Positions 1-7,283 of a DNA stretch of 10,799 nucleotides are shown here, piece by piece. Source of the DNA: Prevotella sp. (GTDB lineage: Bacteria > Bacteroidota > Bacteroidia > Bacteroidales > Bacteroidaceae). The stretch's first letter is position 1, and each line of letters begins with the position of its first letter. Position numbers and translations under genes: made by a program. Below the pieces are notes generated by a model. The model did no database searches. It worked only from the letters and a program-made list of their open reading frames with translations, and had not been told where the DNA came from. Location: contig DMYZ01000267.1 in NCBI GenBank assembly GCA_003483565.1, positions 1 through 10,799 on the forward strand. The letters run 5' to 3'.

Positions 1-1
1 T

Positions 2-616
2 TTCACCCACAATCACATATCTGTTGCAAACCACAGACTAGACAGTAAAAGTTGGTGACCCACTCATCTTAAAGTCTAACCAACGGATCCCAATTAGCTC
101 TCGTTTGATCATGATTGTTGATGGCATAAAGTGGAACACATCAGGTCAATTGACTATACCAATACTGCAGCCCCAAAACTAATACACAAGCGCACTATTG
201 ACAGAGAAGAAGCTGGTCATGAATGGTGGGAAGCTGACGGCAAACACATTTACTTCGACCTCCAGAAACCTCGCGGAAAGACTTTCTATGTAGGCAAAGT
301 CAATGCCTATACCGGGGAAGAAAAGGATTATCAACTTACACGGGATGAATGGTGCGTACACTATACCTCTTCCTGGGATGAATCCTTCCTGGCCGGTGAT
401 GGCGGGAATAAAGTCTCTGTGGCTAATTCTGATAAGGACCAGTGGATATTCCGTTTCAACTATGCCGGAGACAAACTTCATGCAGAAAAACTTGTCAACA
501 TGGAAAATCAGGATTACCATCTGGAACCAAACGTCCATTTCTCTCCTGATGATCAATGGCTGATTTTCAGGGCAAACTTCGAAGGACATGAAAATATCTA
601 TGCCGTAGAACTATAG
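2..616 (+). pseudogene. Decayed oligogalacturonate lyase (PL22), C-terminal half
   Basis: The open part (GTG at 131 to TAG at 614-616, 161 codons) reads like the end of a PL22 oligogalacturonate lyase, a seven-bladed beta-propeller of about 390 residues that beta-eliminates short (unsaturated) oligogalacturonides. Visible motifs, numbered from the GTG, are GHEWWE (His30), FDLQKPRGKTFY, RDEWCVHY (His77), and QDYHLEPNVHFSPDD (Gln127, His130, His136) near the C-terminal metal-binding region, then FRANFEGHENIYAVEL. The same frame upstream still carries family-like sequence (THLKV, PTDPN, LSFDHDC, WHKVEHI), but it is interrupted by TGA 56-58, TAA 77-79, TAG 95-97 and TGA 119-121. All three stop codons occur, so codon reassignment does not explain it. 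The GTG is therefore probably not a true start, and the N-terminal half lies left of the window or is lost. The sulfatase begins 40 bp downstream on the same strand. PL22 identity is fairly sure; pseudogene status is likely, though low-quality sequence at a contig edge could mimic it. Confidence 0.75.
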
Positions 617-656
617 AAAGGTACTTTTACGATAAAACAATTATCCTAATAAATAA

Positions 657-2078
657 ATGAAAAAAGAGATTATTCTTTATGGAGTTGCCCTGACAACAGC
701 ATCAACGGCTATGGGACAGACTCAACAGATAAAAGCAACACCCGACCACCCTAACATCATCTTTATCCTGGCTGACGACTTGGGTTATGGAGACCTTCAC
801 TGCTATGGAAACCCTTATATAGAGACTCCGAATATAGATAAGCTTGCTGCTACGGGTACCCGTTTTACGCAATGCTATGCAGGCAGCGGTATCTCTTCTC
901 CGTCTCGTTGTTCACTTATGACCGGTAAAAATACCGGCAAGACAAGAATCAGAGACAACCAATGTCCGGTAGGTGGAATCAGAGGCATCAAAATCAGTGC
1001 TAAAGGTGACACGACCTACAACCGACGTGCCAATCTTCTTCCACAGGATACAACCATCGCTACCGTACTTGGTACTGCGGGATACCGTTCTTGTCTGGTC
1101 AACAAATGGCATCTCGACGGATATGATCCGGGAGCAGCTCCTAATCACAGGGGATTTGATGAATTCTATGGTTGGACTATTTCCACCCCAAAAAGTAATG
1201 GTGATTATTACTATTACCCCAACTATCGTTTCCATGGTGATACACTTATCAGTATAAAAGCCAACGAGCACGATGCGCATGTAAGGCACAACACAGAAAT
1301 TTCTACTGATGACGCCATCGGCTTCATCACCCGTGAAAAGGATCATCCTTTCTTTCTCTATCTTGCCTATGATGCTCCCCATGAGCCTTATCATATTGAT
1401 GATACCTTCTGGTATGACGAAAAAAACTGGACTGCTGACACGAAACGCTATGCTGCTCTGGTTACACATATGGACTACAATATAGGGAGGCTTCTGGGAG
1501 CTTTAAAACAACTGGGGCTGAGTGACAATACGCTTATTATTTTCGCTAGTGACAACGGTGCCGCGATCATGGCTCCAAGAAAAGAGCTAAGATGCGGAGC
1601 TGACCTTCGCGGACACAAAGGGCAACTCTACGAAGGAGGTATCAAAGTGCCTTTAATCGTAAATCAGCCGAATAAAGTGCCTGTACAGACCCTGTCCAAT
1701 ATTGTCTATTTCCCAGACTTTATGCCCACTCTTGCTGCTCTTACCGGCAGCACCAAACATCTGCCTCAAAATATTGATGGTATGAATATCCTGCCTCTCT
1801 TCTACGGTAAGCAAGTTGATACTGACCATCGCCTGCTTTATTGGGAATTTCCCGGGAAACAACGGGCGGCAAGACGGGGAGACTGGAAGGCTGTTACGGT
1901 AAAACCCGGCAAACCTTTAGAGCTCTATAACATAAAAGAAGATGAATCTGAACGTTATAACCTCGCTGGGAAATATCCGAAACTCGTTAAGAAATTTGAT
2001 AAAGAAATGAAAAAGGAACATGTCCCTTCACCATACTGGCCTCTCCCCGGAGAGAAAGACTATCCAGGGAAGAAGTAA
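657..2078 (+). CDS. Secreted S1-family sulfatase, serine-type
   Basis: A 473-residue sulfatase of the alkaline-phosphatase-like fold, predicted to hydrolyse sulfate esters on a carbohydrate. An N-terminal signal peptide (MKKEII..., probable cut after STAMG, about residue 20) exports it. Hallmarks are the metal pair Asp40-Asp41 (ADDLGYGD), the maturation motif S80-S-P-S-R84 followed by CSLMTG, NKWHLDG (Lys150, His152), PHEP (His242), SDNGA (Asp299, Asn300) and GHKGQLYEGG (Lys321). The catalytic position is Ser80, not Cys, so conversion to formylglycine would need an anaerobic radical-SAM maturase (anSME) encoded elsewhere. Length and motif order are complete and normal for the family. The ATG sits after an AT-rich stretch without a Shine-Dalgarno sequence, as is usual in Bacteroidetes. 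It follows the PL22 remnant by 40 bp and ends inside a shared bidirectional terminator. The substrate cannot be read from the sequence; neighbours suggest a sulfated uronic-acid-containing glycan, which is inference. Confidence 0.93.
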   Translation: MKKEIILYGVALTTASTAMGQTQQIKATPDHPNIIFILADDLGYGDLHCYGNPYIETPNIDKLAATGTRFTQCYAGSGISSPSRCSLMTGKNTGKTRIRDNQCPVGGIRGIKISAKGDTTYNRRANLLPQDTTIATVLGTAGYRSCLVNKWHLDGYDPGAAPNHRGFDEFYGWTISTPKSNGDYYYYPNYRFHGDTLISIKANEHDAHVRHNTEISTDDAIGFITREKDHPFFLYLAYDAPHEPYHIDDTFWYDEKNWTADTKRYAALVTHMDYNIGRLLGALKQLGLSDNTLIIFASDNGAAIMAPRKELRCGADLRGHKGQLYEGGIKVPLIVNQPNKVPVQTLSNIVYFPDFMPTLAALTGSTKHLPQNIDGMNILPLFYGKQVDTDHRLLYWEFPGKQRAARRGDWKAVTVKPGKPLELYNIKEDESERYNLAGKYPKLVKKFDKEMKKEHVPSPYWPLPGEKDYPGKK

Positions 2079-2115
2079 AATAAAGCCTTATCCGTTTTGG
2101 ATAAGGCTTTATTTT
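2077..2115. terminator. Bidirectional intrinsic terminator between convergent genes
   Basis: The left arm AAAATAAAGCCTTATCC (2077-2093) and the right arm GGATAAGGCTTTATTTT (2099-2115) are perfect reverse complements: a 17-bp stem with a 5-nt GTTTT loop. The outer A/T ends give a U-rich tail in either transcription direction. The left arm holds the last two bases of the sulfatase stop codon (2076-2078), and the right arm holds the PL1 stop codon (complement of 2109-2111). It should end transcription of both converging units. Confidence 0.9.
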
Positions 2116-5069
2116 ACTAGCACCGGCTTATGCTGATGAATAAACAGACCATGATGCGGACTATTTATTTTCATGCCTTGCAAATTGTACCATTCATTGT
2201 CATTGTTTCCTGCATACCCCTTTCCTTTTCGTATATCCCTGATACCTGAGGTAACATCGCTTACAGGTTCAAGAATCCAACGCAGACGAGTCCGGTCTGC
2301 AGTCCCAGTAAACCCCTGAAGTTTTCCACCCATACCATCGGCATCAACAGTACCTATACTAAGACTGCGGTTATTAGTTTTGGAAGCATAGAAAGTAAAA
2401 GCATATTTTCCATTATCTGTATTATTATAAACAGGATAAGTCGTTGTCGCTGTATTGATGGTATTATCCAAAGCCACATTAAGATAATTACCTGTGAAAA
2501 AATTCTGTATCCAGAAGTTACCCCTATTAATGCTGTCCTCTGCAACCCTCCACTGTGCGTTTGGAGCGGTAAGAAGAGTATCGACATCCTCTTGTGCATC
2601 TGTTTTCCCTACGCGGAAAACAAGTCCCTTATCATATTCTGCAAGATAACGACGAGCAGTCGAAGACCCAGCTACGGTCGTTCCACTGTTGGATGCTGTA
2701 CCATAACTGTAAATAGCATACAGTTTTCCCGGGACATATTCGCCCCAGCTTTTGTTCTGCTGGGCTTCAAAAATCTTTGTCTGTTTTGATAAAACAGCCT
2801 CTATAGAATCTATTTCGACCTGTGATACTTCTGTTTCTTTCGCACTGGCAAGAAACAATTCTGCCTTTTCAAGAGCAGACATAAATTCATCACATGCGCT
2901 GTCAGGATATTCCAGCGTTCCTGTACCCGTAATAACATTATGGATCAAATCTTCACCTTCGGAAATTCTGGCCTGCAAATTTTTAGTGTAAAGTCCGATA
3001 AGAGTGGAATCAACAGACTGAAAGGTAAAAGCCATATCAGCCCGGGCAATAGTGCCATTGTCCCAAAACCATTGTGAAGTACTCTTGCTTCGTAATTGAT
3101 AATCTTTATTATTCGGACTATTAAGACGATAAAAAGAAAGAGAATCCTTCGTCCCAGACTGTGAAGGAAGTTGGTTGCCTATAAATGTAATCGTATATTC
3201 CGGAGAAGTATCACCAGCAGCCGCCGCCGTACAAGCATAGCCGCTGGCATTCACTGTCGACTGCAATAATTCCCTGGTACTAAAAGAACGAATTATAAAA
3301 CGTGTCGTATCGGCAGCATCATGCTGTATAGTCCATAGCAACCGGGGATTCTGCCAGTCATAAGCAGTTGTCGTCTTCAACACATGACTATCCGGCTCTA
3401 AATATTGTGCACTGCCGCTATAATTAGTACTGCTTGAATAATATTGACTTGCATAACAGATAATACGGTAGAGTTTACCTGATCCAGGAATAAAAACTGT
3501 CGTATTCTTATCCGTTCCTCCTCCTGCGCTGATACCTGCAGGTTCATTAATCTTTACTATTATAGAATAATTAGAATAGTCCTTGCCATCAGTGGACCGG
3601 AGCCGGAAATAATACACCTTATCTTTATTAATATCAGAAATAACCTTTTCTGCAGAAGAAGCAGGAAGAGAATCAACCTGAACAAATTTTTTACCATCTG
3701 TACTCTGTTCTATCAGAACCCCAACAGCACGTGGTTCTGAGAGATTCCACGTCAGTTTTACAGACTTTTGTGTATTATCAGTATAGATGACTTTTACATT
3801 AACCGGGTAAACAAGGGCAGTACTCACAGAGGCAAGACTGTTGGCATATTTTTCAATCCAAAGATAACCGTCATCAGCAATAGAGGTCGCATCAGCAGCA
3901 TCCTTCGGATTCAGCCCGTTAGCAGTCTCCCAACCATCTGGTATACCGTCACCATCTGTATCTTTTGACGGGGATGCAGAATTAAGAGAGCCAATGCCGC
4001 CAACATCTTCTTCAGAATTAATAAAACTACCTTCTTTACCCAGACTCTTCACCTGATCAATAATTCTAAGGTCATGCCTGTCACGGATACGGCTGCATCC
4101 TGCTTGATCTATTACATGAATATAAGCATTCTCGGGTGATTCTACCGTAACTCTGGCATCAGGTGAAAAATTAGGACTATCCATATTTGTACAGGTCATA
4201 TTAACATATTCTGTACCATTTAAGACACCATCAAGATTACCATCCATCAAATTGCCTTTTTGATAGAGATGGTCCGTTGCTGTCCATTGGCTATATGCAC
4301 TATTCCCATTCGGACCAGCGATAAAGTAGTTATTGATCAGATCCTGATAATTATCTGCACTTGAATGCCCGCCGACTACGCCATTTCCACCATTATAAAC
4401 TACCGAATTAATCATCTGCGCATAGCATTTCATCTTAGGGTTACGACTGTGATTATCAACCCAAAGGCAATGGCTGATGGTCCAGTTGCGCGTACCATCA
4501 GTAATAGCACCAAAATGCTGAGGATCAATGCCCTCACTGATGATACAGTATTGCCATGTAATATTATCAGCATTCTTGATATGAATATTATCCCACCGCC
4601 CCCATGAAATAGAACAATGATCAAGAATGACATTCTCGGCATCATCCATCGTGAGGGTCTCCGCATCTTTCGCCATATTAATGGATCCTCTCATCCGGAT
4701 ATAACGGAAAATGACATTGGAACAGTTACGGATGAGCACCCTGTTTCCATAAACGGTAATACCGTCCCCCGGGGCTGTCTGACCAAGTACCGTGATATTA
4801 TTATGCCTGTCAACAGCTACCATATCTGAAGGAGAGAGTTTGATGACACCACCGACATCAAATACGACAATACGGTCACTGCCATTGAGAGCATCTGCAA
4901 AGGACCCCGCTCCAGATGCATTCAGATTAGTTACATGAACAACTTTGCGGCTGTTTCGCCCGCCAGTGGCATAAGCCCCAAAGCCTTCTGCACCGGGGAA
5001 AGCAGGAATCTGAGCCTGCAATGTCCCGGTTATGAGAAACGCTATAAAAAATAATACTAAATTTTTCAT
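2109..5069 (-). CDS. Multidomain PL1 pectate lyase with duplicated C-terminal domain
   Basis: A 986-residue exported enzyme expected to cleave polygalacturonan by beta-elimination. Order of parts: signal peptide (1-19, cut after LQA); parallel beta-helix PL1 domain (about 20-365) starting IPAFPGAEGFGAYATGGR, with LDHCSISWG (Asp150, probable Ca2+ region) and DNHSRNPKM, where Arg209 is the candidate catalytic base; a calcium-loop segment DTDGDGIPDGWE (370-381) typical of Bacteroidetes PL1 proteins; an FN3-like module (about 420-508); a trefoil-like domain (about 526-688); a helical linker (about 697-776); a second copy of the trefoil-like domain (about 779-937); and a tail EWYNLQGMKI...KPVLVK (959-986). 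The catalytic part is only about a third of the protein. It is the last gene of the minus-strand cluster, 38 bp after the 705-residue protein. The PL1 assignment is firm. The sugar-binding role of the C-terminal domains is inference, and the exact linkage cut (homogalacturonan or a rhamnogalacturonan-type backbone) is unknown. Confidence 0.9.
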   Translation of the reverse strand: MKNLVLFFIAFLITGTLQAQIPAFPGAEGFGAYATGGRNSRKVVHVTNLNASGAGSFADALNGSDRIVVFDVGGVIKLSPSDMVAVDRHNNITVLGQTAPGDGITVYGNRVLIRNCSNVIFRYIRMRGSINMAKDAETLTMDDAENVILDHCSISWGRWDNIHIKNADNITWQYCIISEGIDPQHFGAITDGTRNWTISHCLWVDNHSRNPKMKCYAQMINSVVYNGGNGVVGGHSSADNYQDLINNYFIAGPNGNSAYSQWTATDHLYQKGNLMDGNLDGVLNGTEYVNMTCTNMDSPNFSPDARVTVESPENAYIHVIDQAGCSRIRDRHDLRIIDQVKSLGKEGSFINSEEDVGGIGSLNSASPSKDTDGDGIPDGWETANGLNPKDAADATSIADDGYLWIEKYANSLASVSTALVYPVNVKVIYTDNTQKSVKLTWNLSEPRAVGVLIEQSTDGKKFVQVDSLPASSAEKVISDINKDKVYYFRLRSTDGKDYSNYSIIVKINEPAGISAGGGTDKNTTVFIPGSGKLYRIICYASQYYSSSTNYSGSAQYLEPDSHVLKTTTAYDWQNPRLLWTIQHDAADTTRFIIRSFSTRELLQSTVNASGYACTAAAAGDTSPEYTITFIGNQLPSQSGTKDSLSFYRLNSPNNKDYQLRSKSTSQWFWDNGTIARADMAFTFQSVDSTLIGLYTKNLQARISEGEDLIHNVITGTGTLEYPDSACDEFMSALEKAELFLASAKETEVSQVEIDSIEAVLSKQTKIFEAQQNKSWGEYVPGKLYAIYSYGTASNSGTTVAGSSTARRYLAEYDKGLVFRVGKTDAQEDVDTLLTAPNAQWRVAEDSINRGNFWIQNFFTGNYLNVALDNTINTATTTYPVYNNTDNGKYAFTFYASKTNNRSLSIGTVDADGMGGKLQGFTGTADRTRLRWILEPVSDVTSGIRDIRKGKGYAGNNDNEWYNLQGMKINSPHHGLFIHQHKPVLVK

Positions 5070-5107
5070 ATATTATATTTAACGAAAAAGGTTAATTAAT
5101 TCATTTT

Positions 5108-7225
5108 TCAAGGTAAAGGCAGAATTCCCTCCCATTTTACATTCCAGTCTTTAGGAAAACCTGGATTGGATACTTTATTGCCATCCCATCCTGCACACAT
5201 CAATGCTACAGCTGCAAGCAATCCTCCATTTCCCGGTAAATAAATACGCAAGCGATCATCCTGATAGTTATATCCATTAACAAGATAAGTATTAGTACGC
5301 TGTTTCATCATCAGAGCTTCCAGAGCTGTATCCGGCCGATGAAGACGTACCGCACACATCGCAGTCATTGGAAAATCCCAGCCCCACGTCTTATCCCAAT
5401 TCCATTTTTTCATTACCCAATTTAAGGTATTATTCATAATCTTCTTATTTATAAGAGAATTATCAGGAAGAATACCCAAGGCACCTAATACAGCAGGATG
5501 ATCTGAAGTATAACGGATGTCTTTATACGTCTCCGGTACCGATTCAGCGGCCAGATAGAGACTGTCACTATTGGCAGCAAGTGGAGAAAGCTGACTGATA
5601 AGACTGTCCCATCGCGCACTACGCTGCAGTCCTTCCCGTTCACGCCACTTCTGAGCGACACCTAAAGCATAATGCCAATAAGAGAGTTCAAATGGGGGAT
5701 TGACTGTAGAGGAAGCATTTAACGTTTCCTGAGCTGGTATACATCCTTTGAGAACATAACGATGATTGACCGAATCATAGCTGGCAAAAGAATACATGAA
5801 CTTCGCAGTCTCTTCAACAAGGTGCCCATACTTATCAAGCACACTCTTTGACGGATGAGCACGATAAAGAAGTTCTGCAAGGTAGATAAGATGAGGTTGC
5901 TGCCAGATCAAATAGGAACCGACATTAGAGGGAGCCTCCTGCCCGGAAGGATCAGTCATCTTCATCCAGCGTACTCCGTCAAAGCCCTGTCTCCTGGCTA
6001 TAGCACGGGCTACAGGTTCTACTTTCTGATACCAGGATAACACCCGGTCCAGAAGTTCAGGATGTCCCCAGAGGGCGAAATGAGCCAAGTGCCACCAAGT
6101 CATCTCCAGATGAAACTTACCAAACCAGGAATTGTAAACAAGCCCCGTTTCCTGTGGGGGAGTCGTGCCGGCATCATTAACGGCAAGAAGATATTGAGAA
6201 AGAATGATACGCCGTTCCAACTCACGGCCGAGAGGATCCTTCACCTGAGAAAAATCTACAATCCCGCCCTTTTCCCAGTAACGTTGCCAGTACTCAGCTG
6301 AAATTCTTTCTGCTAAAGCAAAAGATCCAAGACCTGAGATATGGGACTTTACCGCTGCCAAGTCTTCACTATATTCTACGCTGAAGTCCAGCTGATGTCC
6401 AACAGCCTTCAATAAAAAATCATTAGCCCTCTTTTGTATGAAATCAGCCTTTCCTTTCCAACTGACTAAAACATAATAAACTGTAGCATCTATCTTACGT
6501 TTTAAGAGAACAGCATGGGCAATTTTCTTAATAACCAATGTCGTATGCTTGCTATTAGCTTGCCAATTACAGGCATCATCACTATGTCCGCCTGTTGGAT
6601 AAGCAAAACGAATACGCACGGAAGGCACGACACTGGCTGTAACAAGAGAGGATACACGGTCATATAAAGGAGAGCAGACCGTCTGTACCTGATATCGGTC
6701 ATGTTTCACAAAGAAAGAACTGCTCACCTTTCCCGTCCACATATCCAATGATTCCTGAATATGATTAAGCTGGCCGGGATGAGAAATATTTAATCCTACA
6801 GTGCCTAGATAAAGACGATGAGGGTTAGCACGCAACCAATTACAGGCATCACGCTGTCTTCCTGGTTGCTTAAACTGAAGAGAATACAATTCCTTATGCC
6901 CTCTTCCAAAATCTTTGGGTTCAAGAACATCTGCGGGCGTATAGTGTTTGGGATTAGCAAAAGAATGCCATCCCCAATCACTCATCGTGCCCAGACAAAC
7001 ACCATGGCTATAGAGTTTGGGGAAAGTCTGCAAACCTGTGGCATCAACCGTCATTGCAAATTCTCCATTACCGACAGTAAAAGACTGCAAAGAATCGAGT
7101 GCTGTAACATGAGGATTATTACGAATCACAACAGCATGCCTGTCTATTCCATTTGAGCTCCAAACAGGTATGAATGTGCATACCATTTCCAAAAGAATTA
7201 AATATTTTCCTAATTGTCGTGACAT
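5108..7225 (-). CDS. Putative exported (alpha/alpha)6-barrel glycosidase, GH65/GH95-like
   Basis: A 705-residue protein with an N-terminal beta-sandwich-like part (about 25-300) that opens with QSFTVGNGEFAMTVD, and a helical-barrel part (about 300-690). Barrel features include VYNSWFGKFHLEMTWWH (364-378), HFALWGHPELL (382-392), PPFELSYWHYALG (510-522), TWGWDFPM (613-620) and YLPGNGGLLAAVALMCAGW (662-680). These resemble the clan of six-hairpin glycosidases often annotated as family-65-like in Bacteroides. Glu374 (KFHLEM), Glu500 (PAQET) and Glu513 (PFELSYW) are candidate catalytic acids, by motif conservation as I remember it, not by alignment. The N-terminus (SRQLGKYLILLEMVCTFIPVWS) looks like a signal peptide, though the Glu within its hydrophobic core is unusual. 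No lipobox is evident. It starts 45 bp after the DUF4450 gene and ends 38 bp before the PL1 gene, so it is probably co-transcribed and acts on products of the same glycan. The exact substrate and CAZy family are not determined. Confidence 0.75.
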   Translation of the reverse strand: MSRQLGKYLILLEMVCTFIPVWSSNGIDRHAVVIRNNPHVTALDSLQSFTVGNGEFAMTVDATGLQTFPKLYSHGVCLGTMSDWGWHSFANPKHYTPADVLEPKDFGRGHKELYSLQFKQPGRQRDACNWLRANPHRLYLGTVGLNISHPGQLNHIQESLDMWTGKVSSSFFVKHDRYQVQTVCSPLYDRVSSLVTASVVPSVRIRFAYPTGGHSDDACNWQANSKHTTLVIKKIAHAVLLKRKIDATVYYVLVSWKGKADFIQKRANDFLLKAVGHQLDFSVEYSEDLAAVKSHISGLGSFALAERISAEYWQRYWEKGGIVDFSQVKDPLGRELERRIILSQYLLAVNDAGTTPPQETGLVYNSWFGKFHLEMTWWHLAHFALWGHPELLDRVLSWYQKVEPVARAIARRQGFDGVRWMKMTDPSGQEAPSNVGSYLIWQQPHLIYLAELLYRAHPSKSVLDKYGHLVEETAKFMYSFASYDSVNHRYVLKGCIPAQETLNASSTVNPPFELSYWHYALGVAQKWREREGLQRSARWDSLISQLSPLAANSDSLYLAAESVPETYKDIRYTSDHPAVLGALGILPDNSLINKKIMNNTLNWVMKKWNWDKTWGWDFPMTAMCAVRLHRPDTALEALMMKQRTNTYLVNGYNYQDDRLRIYLPGNGGLLAAVALMCAGWDGNKVSNPGFPKDWNVKWEGILPLP

Positions 7226-7263
7226 ATTTTAAATTTAGTTAAATCATTCTATTATTATATTCC

Positions 7264-7283
7264 AACTCTATCAGAATAGAGTT
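7264..7283 (-). other. Short intercistronic hairpin at a stop codon
   Basis: AACTCTAT (7264-7271) and ATAGAGTT (7276-7283) form a perfect 8-bp stem with a 4-nt loop. The stem and loop include the TGA stop of the DUF4450 gene (complement of 7271-7273). On the minus strand no T-run follows the stem, so it is unlikely to be a strong intrinsic terminator. An RNA-stability or processing role is possible but unproven. Confidence 0.4.

Noticed and set aside
56..121. Stop-codon reassignment to explain the interrupted PL22 frame
   Set aside because: TAA, TAG and TGA all occur in the frame, and the other genes of the window use TAA, TAG and TGA as normal ends.
131..616. A free-standing 161-residue protein starting at the GTG codon
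   Set aside because: The sequence begins in the middle of a PL22 domain, with family-like residues (WHKVEHI) straddling the GTG and stops just upstream. It is better read as the remnant of a longer gene.
912..1469. Long minus-strand open frame inside the sulfatase gene
   Set aside because: It lies wholly antisense to a gene with complete family motifs and its translation shows no recognisable domain or signal; it is a shadow frame.
5079..5095. Hairpin TTAAC/GTTAA between the 705-residue gene and the PL1 gene
   Set aside because: There are only 5 AT-rich base pairs around a 7-nt loop, with no T-run of note; this is expected by chance in an AT-rich spacer.
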